Origin: Paramoeba atlantica
Lineage: Eukaryota; Discosea
Direction: 5' to 3'
Length of the DNA stretch: 64,000 bases
NCBI GenBank assembly: GCA_977017575.1
Contig: CDRNVI010000025.1
Span: 1-64,000, forward strand
Part shown: positions 49,061 to 58,832 of the stretch, piece by piece
How the letters are laid out: each line of letters begins with the position of its first letter
How positions within the stretch are numbered: the stretch's first letter is position 1
Program-made: the position numbers and the translations under genes
The notes under the pieces: model-generated
The model's input: only the letters and a program-made list of their open reading frames with translations
Database searches by the model: none
Told to the model about the DNA's origin: nothing

Positions 49061-50358
49061 GGTGGGCACGAAAATGTGGGGGGGGGTCAAAATTTCAATA
49101 GCTTGGCCAATTTTGGAAAGTAATACCGCATTCGAGAGCTCTCGCAGAGTTACGTGACATGTGATAAAGCGTTTCCCGCGTTTTTAATTTTTTTAAAAAT
49201 TTAAAAAAAAATTATTTTTCAAAGTGCAAAATTCTGCACTTAGGCCACTTTTTCGTTTTTTCTTCTTTCTGCCCTCCTTTTTGTTCTATGGCCCAGAAAA
49301 GAGCATTTTCAAACAACAAGAACGTACAGAAACGTGACAGGGGCTGTTACAGTCCTTGTGGACAAATAAAGGCCTCGCATAGGATCCTTCTTGTGAAGAA
49401 ATACGAGGAAACTGGTTCTTTTTCCGCCGCCGCACGCGAAGCAGGTTGTCACGAGAACACTGCGAAGCGTTGGATCCAGCGATACGAGGAGACAGGGGAC
49501 GTGGATAGGTCTCCTTACAAGGAGCGTCAATCAATCGTCATGACTCCAGAGCTAATAACCCGGGCTATAACCCTCATTGATGAAGGTACAGGAGATTTGC
49601 CTTGCGGGATTCCGTCATGGTCGAACCTCGTGTCAACCCTTCAGTCCGAAGGGTTTTATTGTTCCCGGCGCTCTATCACGCGCACTTTAAAGCGTGAAGG
49701 CATCATTTTGCGCACTGTCCCCCGTCGTCCAGCTCTTACGGCTGCCCACAAGCAAAAACGAGTTGAGCTGTGCCGCGAGCTGTCGGAGTGGACCCCTCGT
49801 GATCTCGAGTCCATTATTTGGACTCGATTATTGTTCCCCAATTTTCTGAAGAGACATTCAGGCGCTGTTGTGGTGATGGATAACTGTCCTATCCACAATA
49901 CTGCACGTTGTCATTTTGATGAAAATAGTGTCACAATGCTAGCTTGGCCCCCCATGTCTCCTGATCTCAACCCCATCGAAAATATTTGGGGACAAATTGA
50001 ATCACTCAAAAATACTAAATATCCTAAAAATAGGGGGGAATTGTGTGATGCAATACATTCAGGGATTGAATTGTTGAAAAGAGAACAACATGGCGTGTTT
50101 GTAAGTACTTTACAGAGCATGCCTAGACGAAAATGGGGGTCATTGTGGATATTAGTCAGTTTTTTTACTTTTTTTTGCAGCTGCAGTTGTCATTTTTACC
50201 CCCTTTGGCATATGGACCCACCCCCCTGGATGCGGGAAACGCATTATCACATGACACGCAACTCTGCGAGAGCTCTCGAATGCGGTGCTATTTTCCAAAA
50301 TTGGCCAAGTTACACAAATTTTGACCCCCCCCCCCACATTTTCGAGCCCACCCCTGTA
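49061..50358 (+). mobile_element. Tc1/mariner-like transposon, second subfamily
   Basis: Terminal inverted repeats of about 115 bases: left GGTGGGCACGAAAATGTGGG, right CCCACATTTTCGAGCCCACC ending CCTGTA. The left outermost five or six bases are missing relative to the right end. One transposase ORF lies between. It is inserted at a TA in the loop of the long hairpin of fold-back copy 3. The terminal structure is similar to the copy at 42487-43862, but the sequence is diverged. Confidence 0.85.
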
Positions 50359-50364
50359 TGTTGA
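49288..50364 (+). CDS. Tc1/mariner-like transposase, lacking first catalytic block
   Basis: 358 codons from an ATG. A basic N-terminus is followed by two helix-turn-helix modules (SFSAAAREAGCHENTAKRWI and GFYCSRRSITRTLKREGIIL). The segment that should carry the first catalytic Asp is replaced by SIIWTRLLFPNFLKR, an in-frame deletion of roughly 70-80 residues. The second Asp (VVMDNCPIHNTAR) and the Glu (SPDLNPIENIWG) remain, with 32 residues between them by my count. The C-terminal part (from about residue 285) reads into the terminal repeat. Without the first Asp it cannot be catalytically active. Confidence 0.85.
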   Translation: MAQKRAFSNNKNVQKRDRGCYSPCGQIKASHRILLVKKYEETGSFSAAAREAGCHENTAKRWIQRYEETGDVDRSPYKERQSIVMTPELITRAITLIDEGTGDLPCGIPSWSNLVSTLQSEGFYCSRRSITRTLKREGIILRTVPRRPALTAAHKQKRVELCRELSEWTPRDLESIIWTRLLFPNFLKRHSGAVVVMDNCPIHNTARCHFDENSVTMLAWPPMSPDLNPIENIWGQIESLKNTKYPKNRGELCDAIHSGIELLKREQHGVFVSTLQSMPRRKWGSLWILVSFFTFFCSCSCHFYPLWHMDPPPWMRETHYHMTRNSARALECGAIFQNWPSYTNFDPPPHIFEPTPVC

Positions 50365-50395
50365 AAACGACCACCGCGTTTAACGAAGAGCCTAA

Positions 50396-51597
50396 TAAAC
50401 CAAGCCATTCAGGGACATTTATAGAAAATCAAAGTTCTAGTGCTCTAATACTGGCACACCAGGGCGACAAAAGGTGTGACACATTTATTGAGTTCGGTAG
50501 CGTATCGATACTGTATGGTATGATACACATGAACGTTCCCGTTAGAGTCTTCTGTATTCAGTGGGAACTCGGCAGCATCCAAGGGCCCCTCCGCAAAGTT
50601 CCGCAGAGGACATAAACCCCCCACAGCGAATAAGTCACCCCCCTCTTTTTTTTGTACAACGAGGCTTAGGGGGGTTGCGGCACCATTTTTTCGTTCAAAA
50701 TTTTGAGTTCTTCACGTTCCCGCTGTTTTTAGACCTTTTCACAAATAAAAAATCAAAACGCATTTTTTTAATGATGTTTTTACATATTGACTGTATGTAA
50801 AAACTTCATTAAAAAAATGCGTTTTGATTTTTGTCATGCCAATATTACCTGAAAAATCTCATGTTCCTCGACACGATCCTCGGCGCCCCCTGGCCGCCCT
50901 CCTCGTCAGCCGTCTTCGCCTGCCCTCTGTGCCGCGCTCCTCGCCTGCCTTCTTCGCTCTCACTCTTGACTAGCGTCCTGGCCACTCAATTCGACCCTCT
51001 ACCCCGCCCTCTTCGCCCCCCTCCTTCATCCATGCGCCACCCGCCTGACCGCCCGTGAGGAAAGTCCGGTGCTTTCTTGTATGATCGAGCATTTCGACGC
51101 TCTCATGTTAGAAGATCACGCTTTCGCGTGGAGCACCGGCAAGGCGACGCACGCGTGAAGTAGGAAGCCACAGCTCTTAGGAGCCAAATGGCTTGAATAA
51201 CAACAATAACAATTATTTCTATAATGGACGAAAAGACTTCTGAAATGTGGAAGCTAAACAAATGTGATGTATTCTCGAACTCATATAACGCTTCGACTAC
51301 CGCAAATATTGCATGTTCCTGGTCTGCTGCAGTGCCGAAAACTGCCGAGAGACTCCATAAAAAACAATAAAAGTGGTCGTTCCAACTTGTGCCCCCCCGG
51401 TACAACAACTGGCTATAGGCACATTAACCCAGAACAGGGTTTAAAAAGAAAAGTACCTATTGAAAAGACCCATGCTACAAAGAACAGGGCCTTCAAAGTA
51501 CGCATATTCATCAACTGTGTATGGCCACTCTCTTACACGACTCGCAAAGCTTCATTAGGAAAGGATGACTGGAGAATAGGTCGGTCGCGCTGCCAAG
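50396..51597. other. repeat and low-complexity interval
   Basis: No host gene. 50612-50745 matches the terminus of the Tc1-like transposon at 54144 and the fragment at 15707 (AAGTCACCCCCCTCTTTTTT). A long hairpin occupies 50750-50837. 50875-51060 is a C-rich degenerate repeat similar to 7990-8335. 51100-51597 has only short ORFs. Confidence 0.45.
50750..50837. repeat. long hairpin (about 39-base arms)
   Basis: ATCAAAACGCATTTTTTTAA on the left is repeated inverted on the right (TTAAAAAAATGCGTTTTGAT) around a 5-7 base loop. There is only one small mismatch block in the arms. It is non-coding and perhaps a solo fold-back. Confidence 0.75.
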
Positions 51598-52950
51598 CTA
51601 GTGTATCTGGCCGTTTATTTTCTCTGGATCGTAGGGTGCTCCATGTACTTTCTCAAAGATTGTGAAAATATTATCTGCGTTGCTTTCGAAATGAGATGCG
51701 GAGCTGAGCGACTCGGTAATGTGAATCCCTGGTGTATTCGAGCGGTGGTGCGGGACAGCGAATTCACACACGCGGACGAAGTCTTGTATACTGTGCATCC
51801 CTAAAACAGACCGGACGGGTTCTATCTCACGCGCTGCATCCCCACTCTCCAATACGCTAGATATAAGAACGAGGTAGTGCCCTGGGGGAACAACCCCTTG
51901 CTCCGAACTCAACTGCAAGACGTACACGTCGTGCTTTCGATTCAACTCAGCTGCAGGAAATATAATTTGGCACGAACCACCAGCCTTGTCGCGCAGGACA
52001 GGCTCCGCACACACACTCAGACTGCGAACTATGCGTGACTTTACTTCACAAAGCGAGGGGAAGTAGGAGGGGTCCGCGATGACATGCTTTGCTCGAGCTG
52101 TGAATGGTTTCGGGGTGGCCTCCGGGTTCTCTTCTACACAAAACGCCACGTGATGCGAACACGTCCTGGGGTAGTGAGATTTAAACGCTATATCACGAGC
52201 CCGTAGCACCGTGGTCCCGCCATGGACTGCACACCAGCGACTAAACGCAGCGGGTAACTCCCCGATACCATGCATGGGGTAGAGATAGGGACTGCGGCCG
52301 AAGCAGTGGATCGAGCGGTGGTAGAGCTGTACCCGGTGGAGCAAGTGCACAGCGGGCTGATTGAGGTACGTGTCGTTTTCATATAACCCCACCGCGTGTC
52401 CAATCACGTCAATGGTATGGTGGTCCAAGTGGTAGGACGCCATCCACTCACGTGCGGTGAGGGAGGCAAGCGCGGAGGCTTGCATGGGGTCACATGTCTC
52501 ACAGAAGGCAAAAAACTTTGCCACACGCCGTTTCTCAAGAAACCCCATGAGATTGGATGACAGCGCTTCCTTGGCACTGCTGGGGACTTTGTGGATATGT
52601 TTTCGAGAATAGACAAAACTGTTTTCTACGAGAGTGAATGCCATGTCGTATCGCTCGGCAACCGTGTGCTGTAGGATGGATGTCAGCTCTCCACTCGCGA
52701 TTAAGAGTTTTGGCGCCAAATCAATATTATACATCGTGAAATCGCCGAGTCGAGGCGAAAACGGCAAGGAATAGGGAATATGACACACACGATGGAGGTC
52801 GGTGAGGTTGAGCGATGCAGATTCTGCACCGAAGTACTCATTTCGATCTAATAGTAACACTCTGTGGCCGTGAGCGGCAAGCAAACCACTGAGTGCGGAC
52901 TCTGATAAGCCTGTTCCACACACTATGACATCAAATTCAGTGTTTTCCAT
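51598..52950 (-). CDS. GDI: Rab GDP dissociation inhibitor
   Basis: 450 residues from an ATG, normal length. It extracts GDP-bound prenylated Rab GTPases from membranes and recycles them through the cytosol. The N-terminal dinucleotide-fold motif is DVIVCGTGLSESALSGLLA, followed by VLLLDRNEYFGAESASL. The Rab-binding platform includes FTMYNIDLAPKLLIASGELT and the F-Y-K-VPSSAKEAL segment. The central SPYLYPMHGIGELPAAFSRW region and C-terminal segments also match GDI rather than the longer REP/CHM. A pyrimidine tract with AG at 52959-52960 precedes the ATG by ten bases. Confidence 0.95.
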   Translation of the reverse strand: MENTEFDVIVCGTGLSESALSGLLAAHGHRVLLLDRNEYFGAESASLNLTDLHRVCHIPYSLPFSPRLGDFTMYNIDLAPKLLIASGELTSILQHTVAERYDMAFTLVENSFVYSRKHIHKVPSSAKEALSSNLMGFLEKRRVAKFFAFCETCDPMQASALASLTAREWMASYHLDHHTIDVIGHAVGLYENDTYLNQPAVHLLHRVQLYHRSIHCFGRSPYLYPMHGIGELPAAFSRWCAVHGGTTVLRARDIAFKSHYPRTCSHHVAFCVEENPEATPKPFTARAKHVIADPSYFPSLCEVKSRIVRSLSVCAEPVLRDKAGGSCQIIFPAAELNRKHDVYVLQLSSEQGVVPPGHYLVLISSVLESGDAAREIEPVRSVLGMHSIQDFVRVCEFAVPHHRSNTPGIHITESLSSASHFESNADNIFTIFEKVHGAPYDPEKINGQIH

Positions 52951-53452
52951 TAGTAAGACTATGCATAGAAAAGATGATAGTACATGCTTTAGAAAAATTA
53001 ATAATGATTTTTTATTTTAGAAACGACCAGAATCAATCTTCAGATTTGATGAGTACATACAATTCCAAAAGGTATAAAAGGAACCATAGAAATAAAATGC
53101 CCCTATTCTAAATGATAACATTTTTTAGTTCAAATTTCTTGTTTTTGCTAGTCACAGGTTTTTTCGTATCAAGTCAACAATGTATGGAAGAGAAATACTA
53201 TTCCACCACAAAACAAGCATTAGTTGATTCGTTTTAATTAATTTTTCGATTCAAATTTTCATTTTCAGTACAAAAGGATTTATTGAAATTCAATCCTTTT
53301 TGAAGAAAACCCTTTTAAGTACAATGTGTATGTACAATGCATTTGATTTGGTTGTGACAATGTACGACGCATAAGACATTCAAAGTTCAATGCTTCTTAC
53401 GGGGCAATTCTGTGCTCAAAAAATTTATCTTTTCAAATCGATTCTTAACGTT
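52951..53452. other. AT-rich intergenic region
   Basis: No gene. On the coding strand a pyrimidine tract with CATAG at 52959-52964 is a candidate trans-splice acceptor for the GDI gene. GAAATTCAATCCTTTT/CAAAAGGATT inverse motifs occur at 53270-53305. Confidence 0.4.
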
Positions 53453-53860
53453 TTATTCAAAATCCTTGTCTTCGTTATCACTAAGGAAATGCTTGTATAG
53501 GCCATTCGCAGCACTGGACAAACCCGCTGCTAACGCCTCGCTACTTGTTTTACCTTGACTAAAGTGCTTCAGAGCATCTTGCACTCCCCCAGTAATCGCG
53601 TTCTGTGCCCCTTCCTTGATGTAGCTCATTTCAGATGACGAGAGGAAGCTTTTGCGGCGAGCCGATCGGCGCGAGTTCTTTGAGCGATGCGGGACGGCTA
53701 CATCCATCTCACAATCCTCACCATCCAAGCAACGGTCCCGAGAATAAGTCAATTTCGGGTTTGTGGTCCGGGGATTCGCAACTCCAGGACGCTCGACGTG
53801 ACGGGCCTCCGTCACCCAGAGGGCGAAGAGAACAAGAAATATCAGGCGGGACACACGCAT
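53453..53860 (-). CDS. small secreted protein, family unknown
   Basis: 135 residues from the ATG at 53860. A clear signal peptide (MRVSRLIFLVLFALWVTEA) with a plausible cleavage after ALWVTEA is followed by a basic, Arg-rich mature domain with two cysteines (CLDGEDC). The C-terminal half is helical, with Gly/Ala-rich SALAAGLSSAANGLYKHFL-like character, and it ends acidic. I recognise no family. Secretory-pathway targeting is the only supported property. It lies between GDI and a transposon on the shared strand. Confidence 0.6.
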   Translation of the reverse strand: MRVSRLIFLVLFALWVTEARHVERPGVANPRTTNPKLTYSRDRCLDGEDCEMDVAVPHRSKNSRRSARRKSFLSSSEMSYIKEGAQNAITGGVQDALKHFSQGKTSSEALAAGLSSAANGLYKHFLSDNEDKDFE

Positions 53861-54143
53861 CAAAAAGAAAGTAGAAAATAGCAGAAAATATTCTGTTTAG
53901 AAGGGGACAAAAACAGGGCACCTGTAAATTGATAGGAAATTTTTCTGTTTTGACCGATGTTATGCATGTATAGTTTAAATACATGTATGATTACCATTTC
54001 ACTTCTGTGATTGACCCTAGAGAAATTTTGGGGCACACAAGTTTATTGTACCCGCTTTCAAAAATATTTTCTTTGTGTGCAGAAATAGAACATCCCCCAG
54101 TAAGCGATCTTTTCATATTGCAGTTCTATTTACATGTGCGTAA

Positions 54144-55128
54144 TTATAAACCCCCGCTCACGAAAAGTGACCCCCCTCTTTTTTTTCGTACAAATGTCCG
54201 TTTGAGCTGTTTTTTGTTGCATTTTGCAGATCTCAACACAAGGACTTTGCGCGTGAAGAAATGAGACAAAAAGAAACGAATACGCACAATTTAGAGAAGA
54301 ATTACCATTTTGTCACTTTTTCGCCCTTCAGTCTTATACACTCCTTAAGTCGAGAATCAAAACTTAATACTGTTTTGTCGATCACTTTTTGAGGCAAAGA
54401 AGACCATGCTTTACGTACACATCGGATAAGTGAAGGTGTCCGATGACGTTTGTTCGTCTACCGCCTCTTGGACCATAGACCAGACGTTTTCTATGGGGGA
54501 AGGGTCGGGCGAGTTGGGGGGCCAGTTTCTTAGAACATCACTCATTCGATTCTCAATATACTCTTTGGAGGCACGGGCAGTATGTGCCGGTGCCCCATCC
54601 TGTTGAAATACACTATTAGAGGGGAAATCTACCTGTTTTAATGTTTCTATGTACGTCTCACTTGTAATAGATGTGTCATTGTAGATGTCTCACTTGTAAT
54701 AGATGGTCACAGGACTCAAAGTGTATTCCCCGCTAGATTTTTTTTCGTTCAGATATTTTTTGATTATCCTTCTAGAGACGGGATAATTGTTTTATCGGAA
54801 CACCTTCTGCCTGTTTCATATTCAAAAGAACCTTACCACTATCTGTAGGCCCCCCTTTTGGGAGCCGATACGTGATTTGGTCATTTTTGGAAAAAAAAGT
54901 TGAAAAACCAATAATGTTTTTTTGACTAAATTTTAAAAAATTTAAATGAGCTAAAAACAGCGGGAACGTACAGATCTCGAAATTTTGAACGAAAAAGTGG
55001 TACAAAAAGTGTACGATAATTGTTTGACAGCTTTCCTTGTAGCTCAGAATATGAATGAGATAACCCACCCACGCCCCCCTGCGCTAAAAATAAGGGGGGG
55101 TCAGTTATTCGTGAGCAGGGGTTTATAA
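54144..55128 (-). mobile_element. Tc1/mariner-like transposon (TAAACCCC-type ends), degraded
   Basis: The ends TTATAAACCCCCGCTCACGA and TCGTGAGCAGGGGTTTATAA are inverted repeats of at least 18 bases, continuing imperfectly with TGACCCCCC on both sides. The transposase relic is on the minus strand. Fragments of the same family occur at 15707-15800, 40350-40480 and 50612-50745. Its flanks do not form a palindrome, unlike those of the TACAGGGG family. Confidence 0.8.
54300..54735 (-). pseudogene. Tc1/mariner-like transposase C-terminal relic
   Basis: Minus-strand translation gives FQQDGAPAHTARASKEYIEN, then NWPPNSPDPSPIENVWSMVQ, the second Asp and final Glu blocks of Tc1-like transposases, with 35 residues between them by my count. 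A stop and a frame change follow, and the N-terminal half is absent. A short direct duplication (CATCTATTACAAGTGAGAC-type) lies just upstream. It belongs to a different subfamily from the TACAGGGG elements. Confidence 0.75.
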
Positions 55129-55177
55129 GGGAATGGGGCATTACTAACACAAGCTTACATAACTATAAGTAAGTAGT

Positions 55178-56032
55178 CTACACGATTTCTATCATTGTAT
55201 TAATCGTGTTAAAACAATATTTTTTAAAATCAGCTTGCATCACGCGACCATGCAAATTAGGATTGTTATCTAAGCGGCAGGACGCCGTTTCTTTTACCCA
55301 GCACTCTGCGTTAACCAACAGATCGAAATTATTGTCTTGTGCATAGAACTCATCAAAAGAGTCTGGAAGATGGCGAAAATCAAGATTCCCACTAAACAGG
55401 TTGTTCGAAATATCCAAGACTCGCAGACTCAATGGCAAACGGCACAAATCTATTGCCCCTTCAAACTTATTACCTTCCAACCACATGACGGTTAAATTAG
55501 GAGGCAGGTTCGTGAAGTTGATGTGTCCGGTAAACTTGTTGTTGTTTAAGTAAAGGTGCTCAATGAGAGGAGGCAAAAATCGCGAATCGAACTTGCCGAA
55601 AAAGCAATTAGAACTAAGATCGCATATTTTCAAAGATTGCGGAAGACAACGAAATTCAACCTCGCCTGTCAAGTCACCATTGTCCAGATTCAGCTCGATG
55701 AGTGTCAGTGGAAGATACTTCCAAGCAACCGAGCCGCGCGCTCCATGTTCTCTTGGAACATGATCTGGATTGGTCCAGTCTAATGCTGTGACTTCACCCT
55801 TATCATTACATTTCACACCTGCCCACTCACATGCTGTCACGTTCGTACACCATGTGGGATGCAGACCTTCCATATTTTCAACGAAACGAGCTAAATCGTA
55901 TTCTTGTGGTAATGCGGCACCACGAATTCTACCCGGCGCTCGTGATGTGGAGTGAGATGGTACAGAACCTGGTAATGGTACCGTTGCCTGAATTCGAGTG
56001 GGTGCGTCGTCAGCTGACGTTACTGAAGACAT
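55178..56032 (-). CDS. leucine-rich-repeat protein
   Basis: 284 residues from an ATG. A cap (LPQEYDLARFVENMEGLHPTW, CEWAGVKC) precedes about seven LRRs with the LPxxLxxLxLxxNxFTGxI consensus. There is no signal peptide or membrane segment, so it may be cytosolic, unlike the homologue at 23389. The C-terminal cap has a Cys pair (CWVKETASC) and resembles a capping motif. The short Thr/Ser-rich N-terminus also occurs in relatives. It lies 50 bases from the transposon end at 55128 on the 3' side. Confidence 0.8.
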   Translation of the reverse strand: MSSVTSADDAPTRIQATVPLPGSVPSHSTSRAPGRIRGAALPQEYDLARFVENMEGLHPTWCTNVTACEWAGVKCNDKGEVTALDWTNPDHVPREHGARGSVAWKYLPLTLIELNLDNGDLTGEVEFRCLPQSLKICDLSSNCFFGKFDSRFLPPLIEHLYLNNNKFTGHINFTNLPPNLTVMWLEGNKFEGAIDLCRLPLSLRVLDISNNLFSGNLDFRHLPDSFDEFYAQDNNFDLLVNAECWVKETASCRLDNNPNLHGRVMQADFKKYCFNTINTMIEIV

Positions 56033-56345
56033 GAAGTAAAGATTTACATGTGGCCTGTATTTTTTGTTTTATAAGTTATACATTGGGACTGTATACTGCC
56101 CCTCTTATTATCATTTTTTTTAAAGGACATGGAATCCATTAACTGAAATCTCCCCAAAATGTTTTCAAGGCTATCTAAAGTACAGGGATCCATGGGGCAG
56201 CATGCCCGAACTATTCTACGAATGCTACCACGATTGACTCAAAAACTACTGCGCGCCTTCACCGAGCTCCTAATTGAAAGCCCTCTTTTATGACGCTTCA
56301 TCCAATCAGGTCATAAATAAAGAACGTTTTACATGATTTCTTTGT
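56033..56345. other. intergenic region
   Basis: About 310 bases; no gene or repeat recognised. Confidence 0.4.
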
Positions 56346-57965
56346 TCAGGGGAGCGTACCATCACAGGTCAGTAGTTCGGCTTCGACAGCGCGAATTCTG
56401 GGTAGTAACTCCTCGGCAACCTCTTTCCTGCGACTTGTCACACACTTTGCGCTGTGAATACACACCTCCGAAAGGTTTTGGGCATTCCATGGGGATGTTA
56501 ATCGTGTCTCCCTCTGTGTACCCTTTGAAGACATGTGGATTGTGGTACGCCCCTGTACCACATGCGAAAGGAGGTTCTCTACTTCCCCCACACCTGCACG
56601 CAGGTCCGTGTCTGAGATCGCCCACGGGACCTGTTCCGCGATACGCCAAAACGCAACCACGGCCTCCACCGACACCCCCTTGCTTCGGAGGACACCGCGG
56701 AGGAGCTTTGAGACCGCGTGGTCCTCCGGGGGGAGCATCCCGGGCACCAGCGCCACGGCGGCTACCAAATCACCCAGCGTGGCCTCATTCGTGTACGCCC
56801 CATCATTCTCACTGCGCACCGCCTGGGTGTACAGCCTACGGAGTAGGGGCTGGAGCAGGGGCACGATGGCATGGTGCACGGCGGCCTCGGAGAGGTACAC
56901 GAGCACGGCGGCCGCGCTGTGGAGGTCCAGCCCGGCCTCGGTGTGCTCCGTGGCATGCACGAGGGCGAGCAGGGGGCCCGGGGCGTAGTGCCGCAGCCGA
57001 CGCAGGGCGGTGCAGTACACCGCGGTGGCCTCCGGACCACACGGGGCCCCGGGGGTGTAGTCCTCGGGGCGCTCCGAGGCGGTGCTGGTGATTACCCCGG
57101 TGAGCGGTCGGGCCCTTGGGGGGTTGTGCCGGGTGGCTTCGTGTGAGGTGCCGTGGCGCACCCACTTGTCAAGGGTGGGGCCGTGGGTGGCGGGGGTGAA
57201 GTAGCGAAGGGTGGCCATCGCACACAGCACGTGGGCCACCTCCAGGGAGCTCATGTGGGGGAGAAGGTCGTGGGTGCGTTGCTCCAGTACACGTAGGACA
57301 GGGTGGAGGTCCGGGGAGAGGGGAAGGCGGGAGAGACACTGACAGAGGGCCGCGTGTTGGGGTGGGGGAAGGTGGACCGCAAGGGCACGGCGTGCGATAG
57401 GGAGCAGCAGCTCCTCACTATGACTCTTCATGTAAGCTAGGACGTCGATAAAGCCGCAGAGTTCGTGCACTGTGGCCTGGTCCAGTTTCTTTAGTATTTC
57501 TCCCGAAATTGCCTCAACCAGAGGTAAATGGAGTTTATTGAGGGTTGCCAAAGCGCTGAGGGTGCGGTCCATGTCCGAGCTGGTGAGCAATGAAGTTCGA
57601 TGGGACAACTCCTTAATCACCTCATCCAAAATTCTTGTCGGAAAAAACCCAAAGTACGCAAAGTTTTGAAGCAATGAGACCAGTTCCGGTATATCTGCCA
57701 AATCGTAATGAATCTTTTTGCCACTGAAGTATTTGTATTCTCCTTGAAGTAACTGTTGTTCCAGACGGTCTTCGCAGGACATGTGCCGAAGTCGTACTTT
57801 CGTCATACGACGTGCAATCTCGTCAGCAGAATAATATACGTGGGTGTTATCCGTCGGATCTTTCGGCAACATGGCCTCTACACTGCGAACTGCAATATAC
57901 CCTCTTTCGTATGGCGTTTTCTTTCCTCCCTGCGGCAAATAACACAGAATCTTACTGTTTCTCAT
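56346..57965 (-). CDS. FASTK/octotricopeptide-like helical-repeat protein, probably mitochondrial
   Basis: 539 residues from an ATG. Tandem alpha-helix pairs run from about residue 85 to 470: ELVSLLQNFAYFGFFPTRIL, MDRTLSALATLNKLHLPLVE, LCGFIDVLAYMKSHSEELLL, LEVAHVLCAMATLRYFTPAT, LHSAAAVLVYLSEAAVHHAI. This spacing (about 38 residues, L-x2-L-A-x6-P) is characteristic of FASTK/RAP-type repeats that bind mitochondrial RNA. No RAP domain is visible at the C-terminus. The N-terminal 40 residues are basic-aromatic. The GC content of the central part is high relative to the ends. Mitochondrial RNA metabolism is inferred from the fold and neighbours. Confidence 0.75.
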   Translation of the reverse strand: MRNSKILCYLPQGGKKTPYERGYIAVRSVEAMLPKDPTDNTHVYYSADEIARRMTKVRLRHMSCEDRLEQQLLQGEYKYFSGKKIHYDLADIPELVSLLQNFAYFGFFPTRILDEVIKELSHRTSLLTSSDMDRTLSALATLNKLHLPLVEAISGEILKKLDQATVHELCGFIDVLAYMKSHSEELLLPIARRALAVHLPPPQHAALCQCLSRLPLSPDLHPVLRVLEQRTHDLLPHMSSLEVAHVLCAMATLRYFTPATHGPTLDKWVRHGTSHEATRHNPPRARPLTGVITSTASERPEDYTPGAPCGPEATAVYCTALRRLRHYAPGPLLALVHATEHTEAGLDLHSAAAVLVYLSEAAVHHAIVPLLQPLLRRLYTQAVRSENDGAYTNEATLGDLVAAVALVPGMLPPEDHAVSKLLRGVLRSKGVSVEAVVAFWRIAEQVPWAISDTDLRAGVGEVENLLSHVVQGRTTIHMSSKGTQRETRLTSPWNAQNLSEVCIHSAKCVTSRRKEVAEELLPRIRAVEAELLTCDGTLP

Positions 57966-58208
57966 AAGGGAAGCAATTCAGTCCAATATTTTCCGTGGAC
58001 GTCGCAATTGGATACCATCTGTGTCATGTACCTCACATATTCGAATTTTTATGTACAAATTTAAATTTCTCTACTACCATACGACCAAAAAAGGTATCAC
58101 ATAGCTAGTGTGAAGCATTGACACAAAAAAACGATTGTTTTGGTAGTCTAGCAAAAATGTCAAGTTCAGTTCCAGCCGTTCATACTGCTATACCAGCTTG
58201 GAAATGCT

Positions 58209-58832
58209 TTACGGTACTTCAGATAATTTCGTGTAAGAGTTGTACTTGCGCCAGGAAAAAGACGAGTCGTTCAGTTTCAAAAACTTCGGCAATGTACTTC
58301 TCGAAACAGTGCCAGACAAGTGTGCATTAGACGACAAATCCAAATTTTCCAGTCCCTCAGGAAGCAGGGAGAGATCTATCTTTCCACCAAAATTGTTATC
58401 ATTTAGGTAGAGCTTTTTTAACGTTGCTGGTAAAGTTCGAAGATTAATCTTTCCCGAAAACCCGTTTCGGGCAAGATTTAACTCCTCAAGTCTTCTAGGC
58501 AAGTCGCTCAAGTCAACCTTTCCCGATAAAGAATTCACATTCAACAGTACGTGAGTTACGAAGCGTGGGAGATGTGCCCATTCCAAGGTTCCAAATAGCT
58601 CTTTTGCTGTCCAGTTTATTTTAATAATGTTATCTGTATTGTCACAGATAACTCCGCGCCATTTACAGCATGGAATACGTAGGCTCCAAGAATGGTGAGG
58701 ATTCGTGATCCCCGAAACGAACCTTGTGAGGTCGTACTCTGGGGGTATGAGAGACCGGTGAACTTTGCCGGGCAAACGGGGTGCATCGGCAGTCTTCCCG
58801 AGCATCATGAATGTCAACTGTACCATTTGCAT
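58209..58832 (-). CDS. leucine-rich-repeat protein, short paralogue A
   Basis: 207 residues from the ATG at 58832. The cap (PGKVHRSLIPPEYDLTRFVS, CKWRGVIC) is followed by about five LRRs (LARNGFSGKINLRTLPATLK). It is closely similar in length and layout to the LRR protein at 59892-60521 (shared PGKVHRSL and RFV-GITN). They look like a tandem duplication now separated by a MITE. There is no signal sequence. Ligand and role are unknown. Confidence 0.8.
   Translation of the reverse strand: MQMVQLTFMMLGKTADAPRLPGKVHRSLIPPEYDLTRFVSGITNPHHSWSLRIPCCKWRGVICDNTDNIIKINWTAKELFGTLEWAHLPRFVTHVLLNVNSLSGKVDLSDLPRRLEELNLARNGFSGKINLRTLPATLKKLYLNDNNFGGKIDLSLLPEGLENLDLSSNAHLSGTVSRSTLPKFLKLNDSSFSWRKYNSYTKLSEVP

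Noticed and set aside
53635-53881. Plus-strand frames across the small secreted protein
   Set aside because: The minus strand has an ATG plus textbook signal peptide; the plus frames show no features.
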